From positions 1-58,345 of the forward strand of contig JACVCH010000024.1 in NCBI GenBank assembly GCA_016742175.1: a DNA stretch of 58,345 nt. Direction: 5' to 3'. This DNA is from Rhizobiaceae bacterium. GTDB lineage: Bacteria; Pseudomonadota; Alphaproteobacteria; Rhizobiales; Rhizobiaceae. Of this stretch, positions 51,151 through 58,345 are shown one piece after another. Both the position numbers and the translations under genes were made by a program. Position 1 is the stretch's first letter. The number at the start of each line of letters is the position of its first letter. The notes beneath the pieces are model-generated. The model worked only from the letters and a program-made list of their open reading frames with translations. It was not told where the DNA came from and did not search any database.

Positions 51151-51468
51151 ATGATGCAGGACGACACCCAACGCGCGCGCGACCTCCTCGCCGGCTACCG
51201 CGCCTCGATCGACAATATCGACGCGGCGCTGATCCACATGCTTGCAGAGCGCTTCCGCTGCACACAGGCGGTCGGCAAGCTGAAGGCCGAGCACGGCCTG
51301 CCGCCGGCCGACCCGGCGCGCGAGAAGACCCAGATCGAACGGCTGCGCCGGCTTGCCGACGATGCCAATCTCGACCCCGATTTCGCGGAGAAGTTTTTGA
51401 ACTTCATCGTCCGCGAAGTCATCCGCCATCACGAGGCGATCGCCTCTGAGAAACACGAAAACGCATAG
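51151..51468 (+). CDS. Chorismate mutase (AroQ type)
   Basis: 105 residues from ATG 51151 (TGAGGAGACG upstream), 7 bases after ffh. All-helical AroQ domain: [20 protein letters not shown] near residue 17, [20 protein letters not shown] near residue 40 and [17 protein letters not shown] at the end. Converts chorismate to prephenate. Length fits a monofunctional enzyme. The ffh-chorismate mutase-rpsP order is common in Rhizobiales. Confidence 0.93.
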   Translation: MMQDDTQRARDLLAGYRASIDNIDAALIHMLAERFRCTQAVGKLKAEHGLPPADPAREKTQIERLRRLADDANLDPDFAEKFLNFIVREVIRHHEAIASEKHENA

Positions 51469-51493
51469 ATTCAACTTTTCCAGGAGAACTGAA

Positions 51494-51922
51494 ATGGCAT
51501 TGAAAATCCGCCTCGCCCGCGCCGGCTCCAAGAAGCGCCCCTACTATCACGTCGTCATCGCCGACGTCCGCTCGCCGCGCGACGGCCGCTTCATCGAGCA
51601 GGTCGGCTCGTGGAACCCGACGCTGCCGAAGGATGCGGAGCGCGTGAAGCTCAACAATGAGCGTATCCAGCATTGGCTCGACCACGGCGCCCAGCCGACC
51701 GACCGCGTGCTGCGCTTCCTCGACCAGGCCGGCATTGTCAAGCGCGAAGCGCGCAACAACCCGAAGAAGGCCGAGCCGGGCCAGAAGGCCCAGGAGCGCG
51801 TCGCCGCGCAGAAGAAGGCCGAGGACGACGCCGCCGCCAAGAAGGCCGCCGACGAGGCTGCTGCAGCCGAGGCCGCCAAGGCGCCGGCCGCCGAGGAAGC
51901 TTCGGAAGAAGCCGCTTCGTAA
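51494..51922 (+). CDS. rpsP: 30S ribosomal protein S16
   Basis: 142 residues: the S16 core ([40 protein letters not shown]) fills about residues 1-80, and a long Ala/Lys/Glu-rich tail ([20 protein letters not shown] and similar) the rest. The tail is typical of Rhizobiales S16, about 50 residues longer than the E. coli protein. AGGAG precedes the ATG. A strong terminator follows; rimM/trmD are not in the window part downstream. Confidence 0.97.
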   Translation: MALKIRLARAGSKKRPYYHVVIADVRSPRDGRFIEQVGSWNPTLPKDAERVKLNNERIQHWLDHGAQPTDRVLRFLDQAGIVKREARNNPKKAEPGQKAQERVAAQKKAEDDAAAKKAADEAAAAEAAKAPAAEEASEEAAS

Positions 51923-51948
51923 GCTTTCGATTCAGCGAACTTCAAGAG

Positions 51949-51977
51949 CCCCGCCGGTCCTGCCGGCGGGGTTTTTG
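51949..51977 (+). terminator. Rho-independent terminator after rpsP
   Basis: Perfect stem CCCCGCCGG / CCGGCGGGG, 5-base loop, TTTTTG tail. Confidence 0.9.
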
Positions 51978-52075
51978 TTTGCGTGCCTGCCGTGAATTTT
52001 TTCGAAATTGCCGCAGCGATGCCTGTCGGCTACGCCTGTCGTCGTTCGTCTTTTCATCAAGCGCGAGGCCAGGAC

Positions 52076-52459
52076 ATGCTCTACGCCATTCTTTGCTACA
52101 ACCACGAAGACACGGTCGGCCAGTGGACCAAGGAGGAGGACGACGCCGTCATGGCGCGCCTCGACGCCGTGCTCCAGCCGGTCGAGCGGTCCGGCAAGCT
52201 CGGTCCGGTCGCGCGCCTTTTGCCGACCACGGCCGCCACCACGCTGCGCAAGGCAGGCGGCGAACCGCTCGTCATCGACGGGCCTTTCGCCGAGACGAAA
52301 GAGCAGTTCCTCGGCTTCTATCTCGTCGATTTCGACGATCTCGATCAGGCGCTGGCCTTCTCGAAGGATCTGGCCGAAGCCAATCCCGGCGGCGGCTCCT
52401 ATGAAATCCGCCCGGTCGGCTACATGCGCGACCGCGACAGGGAAAAACACGCTTCATGA
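52076..52459 (+). CDS. YciI/DGPF-domain protein
   Basis: 127 residues from ATG 52076. The DGPF signature appears as VIDGPFAETKEQFLGFYLVD near residue 60, after LYAILCYNHEDTVGQWTKEE. DGPF/YciI proteins are encoded next to ECF42-type sigma factors and are thought to be part of that system. It overlaps the sigma gene by 4 bases (ATGA). Confidence 0.92.
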   Translation: MLYAILCYNHEDTVGQWTKEEDDAVMARLDAVLQPVERSGKLGPVARLLPTTAATTLRKAGGEPLVIDGPFAETKEQFLGFYLVDFDDLDQALAFSKDLAEANPGGGSYEIRPVGYMRDRDREKHAS

Positions 52460-53703
52460 CCGACGCCCGCGCCCTTGAAACGCTGATTTCCGCCGCCCGC
52501 CCGCAGGCGGTCGGTGCGCTCTTGCGCTACTTCCGCGACCTCGAGCGCGCGGAGGAGGCGTTTCAGGAGGCGTGCCTGAGGGCGCTGAAGAACTGGCCGA
52601 AGAACGGCGCGCCACGCGATCCGGCCGCCTGGCTGATCTTCGTCGGGCGCAATGTCGGCATCGACGCGGTGCGGCGCGACAAGCGCCTCGTCGCGCTGCC
52701 GGACGAGCCCGCGCTGTCGGACCTCGACGATGTCGAGACGCCGCTCGCCGAACGTCTCGACGGCGCCGACTATCGCGACGACATCCTGCGCCTGCTCTTC
52801 GTGTGCTCCGACCCGGCGCTGCCGGCCGAGCACCAGGTGGCGCTGGCGCTGCGCATCGTCTCCGGTTTGACCGTGCCGCAGATCGCGCGCGCCTTTCTCG
52901 TCTCGGAAACGGCGATGGAGCAGCGGATTACCCGCGCAAAAGCGAAGATCGCGGCATCCGGCCGCCAGTTCGAAACGCCGGACGCCATTGCGCGGTCGAG
53001 CCGCGTCGGTGCGGTGGCGGCGATGATCTATCTCGTCTTCAACGAAGGCTATTCATCGCGTCCGGAAGCGGGGCAGGCGGCGACAGTGCTGTGCGAGGAG
53101 GCGATCCGGCTCGGCCGGCTGCTCCTGCGGATTTTCCCGACCGAGCCCGAAATCATGGGCCTGCTCGCGCTGATGTTGCTGCAAAGCTCGCGCATGGCCG
53201 CGCGCGTCGATGCGCAAGGCGAGATCATCCTTCTCGACGACCAGGACCGCTCGCGCTGGAATGCCAAGACGATCGGCGAGGGGCTGGCGCTGGTCGACAA
53301 GGCGTTCCGCCACCGCCAGCCCGGCAGCTACCAGATCCAGGCCGCGATCGCCGCGCTTCACGCCCGCGCGAAAACGGCGGCCGAGACCGACTGGACGGAA
53401 ATCGAACTTCTCTACCGCATGCTGGAGCGGATCGAGCCGTCTCCAATCGTCACGCTCAACCGCGCCGTGGCGCTGGCAAAGGTGCAGGGCGCGCAGGCCG
53501 CGCTCGACCTGATCGAGCCGCTCGGTGACCGGCTTTCCGGCTACTTCAACTATCACGGCCTGCGCGGCGGGCTGCTGCTCGAACTCGAACGCTGCCGCGA
53601 GGCGCGCGAGGCGTTCGACCGCGCCATCGCGCTCGCGCGCAACCCGGCCGAAGCCGCCCACATCCGCCGCCATCTCGACCGGATGCAGGCGAAGACCAAC
53701 TAG
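52456..53703 (+). CDS. ECF42-type RNA polymerase sigma factor with C-terminal extension
   Basis: 415 residues, twice the size of a normal ECF. Sigma region 2 (RAEEAFQEACLRALKNWPKN, DPAAWLIFVGRNVGIDAVRR) fills about residues 30-80; region 4 (LPAEHQVALALRIVSGLTVP, SETAMEQRITRAKAKI) about 118-165; a TPR-like helical domain starting AMIYLVFNEGYSSRPEA continues to the end. This layout plus the adjacent DGPF gene is diagnostic of ECF42; the C-terminal domain is reported to be needed for activity. No anti-sigma gene is seen. Confidence 0.93.
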   Translation: MTDARALETLISAARPQAVGALLRYFRDLERAEEAFQEACLRALKNWPKNGAPRDPAAWLIFVGRNVGIDAVRRDKRLVALPDEPALSDLDDVETPLAERLDGADYRDDILRLLFVCSDPALPAEHQVALALRIVSGLTVPQIARAFLVSETAMEQRITRAKAKIAASGRQFETPDAIARSSRVGAVAAMIYLVFNEGYSSRPEAGQAATVLCEEAIRLGRLLLRIFPTEPEIMGLLALMLLQSSRMAARVDAQGEIILLDDQDRSRWNAKTIGEGLALVDKAFRHRQPGSYQIQAAIAALHARAKTAAETDWTEIELLYRMLERIEPSPIVTLNRAVALAKVQGAQAALDLIEPLGDRLSGYFNYHGLRGGLLLELERCREAREAFDRAIALARNPAEAAHIRRHLDRMQAKTN

Positions 53704-53775
53704 TTTTCCGCCTGCGGGCTGTCGGTTCGCGGACCTGCGGATCGTCCTTGGAAAGACATCACGAAGGAGATCACC

Positions 53776-54252
53776 ATGACCGCCGAACCCAAGGCCGAAA
53801 CCGAACACGAGCTCGTCCTCACCCGCCTTCTCGACGCCCCGCGCGACACGCTCTACCGCTGCTGGACCGACGCCGAGCTCCTGCCGAAATGGTTCGTACC
53901 GGCGCCGTGGACGATCGCGAAGACCGAGGTCGATCCGCGTCCCGGCGGCCGGTCCTTCATCGTCATGCGCGATCCGGACGGCAACGAATATCCCAATGAC
54001 GGCGTCTATCTGGAGGTCGTGCCGAACGAGAAGATCGTCTTCACCGACGCCTACACGGCGGGCTGGGTGCCGTCGCAAAAGCCGTTCTTCACCGGGATCG
54101 TCACCTTCGCCGACGAGGGCGGCAAGACGCGCTACACGGCGCGGGCGCGCCACTGGCGGGCGGAAGACAAGGAAGCCCACGAGAAGATGGGCTTCCACGA
54201 AGGCTGGGGCGTTTGCGCGGATCAGCTCGAGGCGCTGGCGAAGACACTTTGA
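53776..54252 (+). CDS. SRPBCC/AHSA1-like protein
   Basis: 158 residues of the START/AHSA1-type helix-grip fold: LVLTRLLDAPRDTLYRCWTD near residue 15, LLPKWFVPAPWTIAKTEVDP near residue 35, and the final helix GWGVCADQLEALAKTL. These proteins bind hydrophobic ligands; the role here is unknown. AHSA1 genes are common partners of ECF42/DGPF loci. AAGGAG precedes ATG 53776, 72 bases after the sigma gene. Confidence 0.9.
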   Translation: MTAEPKAETEHELVLTRLLDAPRDTLYRCWTDAELLPKWFVPAPWTIAKTEVDPRPGGRSFIVMRDPDGNEYPNDGVYLEVVPNEKIVFTDAYTAGWVPSQKPFFTGIVTFADEGGKTRYTARARHWRAEDKEAHEKMGFHEGWGVCADQLEALAKTL

Positions 54253-54253
54253 C

Positions 54254-55867
54254 CTAAAGCAGCCACTCGATGTCGAAGCGCTTCAGGACGCCGATGACGA
54301 GCCGGTCGCGCAGCCCCATGCCGGGCTCGCGCCGGAGCGGGGCCGGTAGGTCGGGACGCTTCCAGACCAGTCCGCGATGCTCGGACAGCGCCACCTCATA
54401 GGCGTTCTCCGGCACCACGTCGTCGAAGGCGTCGGCGACGAGGCCGGCCAGAAGCGGCGATTCGATGACGATTCCCATCTCGGTGTTGAGGTCGATCGAC
54501 CTCGGGTCGAAGTTGAACGAACCGACGAAGAGGCGTTCGCGGTCGACCGCGAAGGTCTTGGCGTGCAGCGTCGAGGCGCCGGCGCGCAGGGCCGAGGCCG
54601 AGCCGCTGCCCGAGCCGCGCAGCCGGCTCGACACGCCGAGGCGTCGGCCCTTGCGGCGCTCGCGGCGGGACGGCGCCTGCCGCGCGCCGTCGCACATCTC
54701 GAAAAGTCGGACGCCGGCGCGCAGCAATTGCCGCCGATAGGGCGCGTAGCCCGCATGGACCGCGCCGACATCGGTCGCTTCATAGGCGTTGGTCAGGATC
54801 GCGACGTCGACGCCGCGCGCCCGCAGCGCCCGAAGATTGGCGACGCCGCGCTTTCCGGGCACGAAATAGCCGGCGATGATGGCCAGTTCGCGCTTCGGCG
54901 TGCCGATGGCGTTTTCGAGGAGGCCGGAGAGCCGCGCGTCGCTGCCTTCGCCCTTTTTCAGGTGCCCGAGCGCCTTGCCGGGGTCGTCGTGCAGGAGCGA
55001 CACCTTCGCCCATTCCATCGGCAGCCGCGCCTCGGCGAGCTGGCGCACGATCTCGAGGTCGCGGACGGCCTTCAGGAAGCGCCGCGCGGTGGGGTCGCGC
55101 TCGACGATGGAGCTGCGCCTGCGCAGGCGGCGAAGGCTGCGCGGGCCGACGCGGCGCAGGAGCAGGCGGGCCGGGAAGGAGGAGGCGGCGTTCCAGTAGG
55201 CCTCGAACTGCGTCTCGACTTCGTTCACGACCGGGCCGATGGCGAGCACGTCGAGATCGGCGAAGAGCGGGCCGTCGGCGACGCCGAAATATTCGTCGCC
55301 GATGTTGCGCCCGCCGATCACGGTCGCCTGTCCGTCGACGGTGAAGCTCTTGTTGTGCATGCGCCGGTTGAGGCGCGGGAAGTCGAAGACGTAGCCGAGC
55401 ACCTTCGGCCAGCGGACGGGGAAGGGATTGAAGAGCCGCACCTCGATACGCGGATGGCGGTCGAGCGCGAACAGGACCTGGTCGAGACCGTCGATGCCGT
55501 TGTCGTCGAGGAGGAGCCGCACGCGCACGCCGCGATCGGCGGCGTCGAGCACCTCCTCGAGGAGCATGGTGCCGGTGCGGTCGCCGCGCCAGATGTAGTA
55601 TTGCAGGTCGAGCGTCTTTTCGGCCTGACGCGCGAGCGACATGCGCGTGGCGAACGCCTCCGGCCCGTCGGCGAGGAGGTAGACGCCGGAGAGGCCCGGA
55701 TGGGCTTTGACCGACGGCCGCGTCATGCGCGCGAGCGTCGTCTGGCTGACGTCGGGGGTGGGGCCGGACTTCGGCAGGGTGTGCTGCGGCAGCGTGAAGG
55801 CGCGGCGGATGGCGGCGGCCGTGACGAGGGCGGCGCCCAGGGCCAGCAATTTTCCGCTCGCGCGCAT
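54254..55867 (-). CDS. Phospholipase D family protein (cardiolipin-synthase-like)
   Basis: 537 residues from ATG 55867 (GGAGG upstream). N-terminal hydrophobic anchor (about residues 6-20). Two HKD motifs: MHNKSFTVDGQATVIGGRNI near residue 170 and LHAKTFAVDRERLFVGSFNF near residue 430, each HxKxxxxD complete, so the fold should be active. Similar to cardiolipin synthase C (ClsC/YmdC) in length and layout. It lies opposite to the flanking ECF42-associated genes and has a weak stress-type promoter match of its own. Confidence 0.92.
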   Translation of the reverse strand: MRASGKLLALGAALVTAAAIRRAFTLPQHTLPKSGPTPDVSQTTLARMTRPSVKAHPGLSGVYLLADGPEAFATRMSLARQAEKTLDLQYYIWRGDRTGTMLLEEVLDAADRGVRVRLLLDDNGIDGLDQVLFALDRHPRIEVRLFNPFPVRWPKVLGYVFDFPRLNRRMHNKSFTVDGQATVIGGRNIGDEYFGVADGPLFADLDVLAIGPVVNEVETQFEAYWNAASSFPARLLLRRVGPRSLRRLRRRSSIVERDPTARRFLKAVRDLEIVRQLAEARLPMEWAKVSLLHDDPGKALGHLKKGEGSDARLSGLLENAIGTPKRELAIIAGYFVPGKRGVANLRALRARGVDVAILTNAYEATDVGAVHAGYAPYRRQLLRAGVRLFEMCDGARQAPSRRERRKGRRLGVSSRLRGSGSGSASALRAGASTLHAKTFAVDRERLFVGSFNFDPRSIDLNTEMGIVIESPLLAGLVADAFDDVVPENAYEVALSEHRGLVWKRPDLPAPLRREPGMGLRDRLVIGVLKRFDIEWLL

Positions 55868-55891
55868 TCATTCCTCCGATCGCCGCAGTAC

Positions 55892-55916
55892 AATCGTTCG
55901 GCACGCTTCCGGTTCC
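55892..55916 (-). promoter_or_regulatory. Weak general-stress promoter match (GGAAC-N16-GATT)
   Basis: Minus strand GGAAC (55912-55916), then TT at 18 bases (relaxed GGAAC-N18-TT form), ending 25 bases in front of the phospholipase D start. Confidence 0.3.
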
Positions 55917-56013
55917 GGCCGGTCGGGTGGCGAAATATTTCCCGAAGACAATGTCGGGCGGGCACGCAGCCGTTCGTCATCCTGTCGCAACATGATGAAA
56001 GAGGAGCAAGATC

Positions 56014-56367
56014 ATGAGCTATGTCGACGGATTCCTGCTTTCCGTTCCGAAGTCCAATCTCGAAACCTACAAGGAGCATGCCCGCGTTTCGGCCGATGTC
56101 TGGCTCGAGCACGGCGCCACCGGCTATGTCGAGTGTCTGGCCGACGACGTCCCCTATGGCGAACTCACCTCGTTTCCGCGCGCCGTGCAGGCCAAGGACG
56201 ACGAGATCGTGGTCTTCGCCTGGGCGACCTATCCCGACAAGGCCAGCCGCGACGCGGTGATGAAGAAGGTGTTCGAGGACCCGCGCATGAAGCCGGCCAT
56301 GGAGAACATGCAGTTCGACGGCAAGCGCTTCATCTATGGCGGCTTCGACGCGTTCATCGAACGCTGA
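56014..56367 (+). CDS. DUF1428 family protein (YbaA-like)
   Basis: 117 residues. DUF1428 hallmarks: SYVDGFLLSVPKSNLETYKE at the start, then SADVWLEHGATGYVECLADD, ARAVQA-like FPRAVQAKDDEIVVFAW, and the end FDGKRFIYGGFDAFIE. A small dimeric alpha-beta-barrel fold protein of unknown function. AGAGGAG precedes ATG 56014. It forms a unit with the VOC gene 17 bases downstream and belongs with the DGPF/ECF42 neighbourhood. Confidence 0.92.
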   Translation: MSYVDGFLLSVPKSNLETYKEHARVSADVWLEHGATGYVECLADDVPYGELTSFPRAVQAKDDEIVVFAWATYPDKASRDAVMKKVFEDPRMKPAMENMQFDGKRFIYGGFDAFIER

Positions 56368-56383
56368 ACCGGAGGACGAAACG

Positions 56384-56785
56384 ATGCCGGACTACAATTA
56401 TCCCGGCGTGACGCCGCATCTGATGTCGAAGGATGCGGTCGCCGCCATCGAGTTCTACAAGCGCGCGTTCGGCGCCGAGGAACAGGGCGAGCGGATGCTG
56501 ATGGACGACGGCAAGCGCATCATGCATTGCGAACTGAAGATCAATGGCGGCACGCTGATGATCGCCGACGCGATGCCGGAATACGGCTATCCCTGGGTCG
56601 AGCCGCAAGGCACGACGCTGAACATCATCGTCGACGACGCCCGTGCCGTGTGGGACCGGGCGGTGGCGGCGGGCTGCACGGTGAAGATGCCGCTCGAAGT
56701 CGCCTTCTGGGGCGATCTCTACGGCCAGTTCAACGACCCGTTCGGGCACAACTGGGCCGTGGTGGGGCCGGCGCCGAAGGGGTGA
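56384..56785 (+). CDS. VOC-family (PhnB/glyoxalase-like) protein
   Basis: 133 residues from ATG 56384 (GGAGG at 8 bases). One beta-alpha-beta-beta-beta pair: VTPHLMSKDAVAAIEFYKRA near residue 9, MHCELKINGGTLMIADAMPE near residue 47, and the terminal FWGDLYGQFNDPFGHNWAVV. PhnB-like VOC proteins are frequent in ECF41/42-linked clusters. Enzymatic activity is not predictable. Confidence 0.9.
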   Translation: MPDYNYPGVTPHLMSKDAVAAIEFYKRAFGAEEQGERMLMDDGKRIMHCELKINGGTLMIADAMPEYGYPWVEPQGTTLNIIVDDARAVWDRAVAAGCTVKMPLEVAFWGDLYGQFNDPFGHNWAVVGPAPKG

Positions 56786-56824
56786 CGAAAGGCCATTGGT
56801 CGCGCCCTTCGCAAGACCGCATAC

Positions 56825-56855
56825 GAAAAAGGCCGGGCGCAAACCCGGCCTTTTC
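56825..56855. terminator. Bidirectional terminator between VOC gene and asd
   Basis: Stem AAAAGGCCGGG / CCCGGCCTTTT with a 6-base loop, between convergent genes. Confidence 0.88.
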
Positions 56856-56873
56856 ATTCAGTTCCAGTCGCGA

Positions 56874-57908
56874 TCAGGCCGCCTGCTTCTTCGGCTGGAT
56901 CAGGCCGCGCGCGACGAGCAATTCGGCGATCTGGACCGCGTTCAGCGCGGCGCCCTTCCTCAGATTGTCGGAGACGACCCACATGTTGAGGCCGTTCTCG
57001 ATCGTCTGGTCTTCGCGGATGCGGGAAATGTAGGTCGCGTCCTCGCCGGCCGAATCGAGCGGGGTGACGTAGCCGCCGTCCTCGCGCTTGTCGATGACGA
57101 GGCAGCCGGGGGCGTCGCGCAGGATCTCGCGCGCTTCGTCGGCGGTGATCGGGTTCTCGAATTCGATGTTGACCGCCTCGGAATGGCCGATGAAGACCGG
57201 CACGCGCACGGCGGTGCAGGTGACCTTAATCTTCGGGTCGAGCATCTTCTTGGTCTCGGCCATCACCTTCCATTCTTCCTTGGTCGAGCCGTCATCCATG
57301 AAGACGTCGATGTGGGGGATGACGTTGAAGGCGATGCGCTTGGTGAACTTCTTGGCCTCGACGGGATCGGCGACGAAGACGGCGCGGGTCTGGGTGAAGA
57401 GCTCGTCCATGCCTTCCTTGCCGGCGCCGGAAACCGACTGGTAGGTCGAGACCACGATGCGCTTAATCGTCGCCTTGTCGTGCAGCGGCTTCATCGCCAC
57501 TACGAGCTGGGCCGTCGAGCAGTTGGGGTTGGCGATGATGTTCTTCTTCGCGAAGGCGTCGATCGCGTCCGGGTTCACTTCCGGAACGATCAGCGGCACG
57601 TCCTGGTCGTAGCGGAAGGCCGACGAGTTATCGATGACGACGCAGCCCTGGCGGCCGATCTTCGGCGACCATTCCTTCGACACGTTGCCGCCCGCCGACA
57701 TCAGGCAGATGTCGGTGTCGGAAAAGTCGTATTGCGCAAGGTCGCGCACCTTCAGCGTGCGGTCGCCATAGGAGACTTCCGTGCCCTGGCTGCGGCGCGA
57801 GGCGAGCGCCACGATCTCGTCGGCCGGAAAGCCGCGCTCTTCCAGAATGTTCAGCATTTCGCGCCCGACATTGCCGGTGGCGCCTGCGACTGCGATCTTG
57901 AAACCCAT
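56874..57908 (-). CDS. asd: Aspartate-semialdehyde dehydrogenase
   Basis: 344 residues from ATG 57908 (GAGGAT upstream). NADPH-dependent reduction of aspartyl phosphate on the way to lysine, threonine, methionine and diaminopimelate. Rossmann motif VAGATGNVGREML near residue 7, active-site cysteine in NPNCSTAQLVVAMKPL near residue 130, and QSVSGAGKEGMDELF near residue 157. Essential single-copy gene in most bacteria. Monocistronic. Confidence 0.97.
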   Translation of the reverse strand: MGFKIAVAGATGNVGREMLNILEERGFPADEIVALASRRSQGTEVSYGDRTLKVRDLAQYDFSDTDICLMSAGGNVSKEWSPKIGRQGCVVIDNSSAFRYDQDVPLIVPEVNPDAIDAFAKKNIIANPNCSTAQLVVAMKPLHDKATIKRIVVSTYQSVSGAGKEGMDELFTQTRAVFVADPVEAKKFTKRIAFNVIPHIDVFMDDGSTKEEWKVMAETKKMLDPKIKVTCTAVRVPVFIGHSEAVNIEFENPITADEAREILRDAPGCLVIDKREDGGYVTPLDSAGEDATYISRIREDQTIENGLNMWVVSDNLRKGAALNAVQIAELLVARGLIQPKKQAA

Positions 57909-58016
57909 TTCGTTGATCCTCGATCTCTCCGCGCTTCGACCTTGAGACCGTCCGCCGGCCATGAAGCGGACCCTCTCCCTGGCCAGACCGGGGAGAGAGC
58001 GGACGAGGCCAGGCGA

Positions 58017-58142
58017 TCAGACGGTTTTGGTGGTGGTTTTGGAGAGCTTGGTGGCCAGGGTCGAACGGGCGTGCGCGCGCGCCTCGCCGCGCCCGAAGGC
58101 ACCGAGCGAAGAGGCCATAAATGCCAGGATGAGGCCGCGCAT
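58017..58142 (-). CDS. Possible small ORF upstream of asd (41 aa)
   Basis: 41 codons from ATG 58142, MRGLILAFMASSLGAFGRGE then a basic Thr/Lys-rich end (LATKLSKTTTKTV). The first half could be a short signal or membrane segment. The upstream GGGAAC is a poor ribosome-binding site. Same strand as asd, 108 bases upstream of it. It may be a leader or chance frame. Confidence 0.3.
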   Translation of the reverse strand: MRGLILAFMASSLGAFGRGEARAHARSTLATKLSKTTTKTV

Positions 58143-58196
58143 TTTCGAAGTTCCCGTTCGGCGGGGGTTTTACGCGGTTCTGTGGAGGAGTCAATC

Positions 58197-58345
58197 GGGG
58201 GTAGGAGGGGAGTAAGGGAGTAGGGGAATAGGGGAGTAGGCAATAGAAAAAGTGGCGGGCAAGGCAGGACCGGGCTTGCGTCGGCACACCCACATCCAAA
58301 TACTCCCCTACTCCCCTACTCCCCTACTCCCCTACTCCCCTACTC
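58197..58345. repeat. Octamer minisatellite in inverted halves
   Basis: On the left (58197-58240) imperfect copies of GGGGAGTA run in a row; on the right (58301-58345) about 5.5 perfect copies of TACTCCCC, its reverse complement, run off the window end. About 60 bases separate them, so the two halves could fold back. The array is cut by the window edge and its true length is unknown. Confidence 0.85.

Noticed and set aside
58301-58345. CRISPR array
   Set aside because: The repeats are 8-base tandem units without spacers.

Overview
The window is high-GC DNA from an alphaproteobacterium, most likely a member of the Hyphomicrobiales (Rhizobiales); genus not determined. Pointers are alpha-type families (DUF982, DUF2188, TIGR02587/TIGR02588, DUF1737, a NepR-like peptide), two small RNAs of the alpha-proteobacterial CCUCCUCCC-loop type (alpha-r14/cuckoo), GGAAC-N16/17-NGTT general-stress promoters, and a mosaic palindrome of the rhizobial type. 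No phage, insertion sequence or CRISPR array was seen; it reads as ordinary chromosome with one stress-gene-rich stretch.

Layout. 1-1.3 kb: end of a polyamine-type ABC importer, then tRNA-Gly(GCC). 1.6-4.9 kb: ProX-like tRNA editing protein, YbbN, Lon-N domain protein, Trm112, a zincin and a small membrane protein. 4.9-10.6 kb: two related small RNAs flank a DUF982 gene, a TRAP transporter (P-Q-M) and ilvD. 11-14.7 kb: three-subunit molybdenum hydroxylase. 14.9-22.4 kb: NepR-like peptide, a stress-promoter gene, ferredoxin-NADP reductase, leuB, fbp, leuD, an amine/amino-acid oxidase and a CoA-ester lyase. 22.4-25.6 kb: a minus-strand sulfur locus (rhodanese, YeeE/TsuA-type permease, a cysteine-hexamer-repeat protein, a His-cluster protein). 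25.8-32.7 kb: LacI-controlled sugar/polyol operon (isomerase, dehydrogenase, ABC importer). 32.8-38.2 kb: DASS carrier, acyl-CoA dehydrogenase/TetR pair and OYE reductase/ArsR pair.

39-48.4 kb is the most coherent unexplained region. It holds an EcfG-like sigma factor, two Crp/Fnr regulators, TIGR02587/TIGR02588, DUF2188, several tiny proteins and a membrane protein. At least four well-placed GGAAC-N16/17-NGTT promoters lie here, one a perfect consensus; a second perfect copy lies at 15.5 kb beside the NepR-like peptide. I read this as a general-stress-response gene cluster.

48.4-58.3 kb: DUF6644/DUF6152-like pair, ffh-chorismate mutase-rpsP, an ECF42-type sigma factor with its DGPF/YciI partner and SRPBCC, DUF1428 and VOC genes (a phospholipase D gene sits between them on the other strand), then asd and an octamer tandem repeat running off the end.

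Most start codons were chosen from Shine-Dalgarno position and overlaps with neighbours. Family names come from recognised motifs, without database searches.
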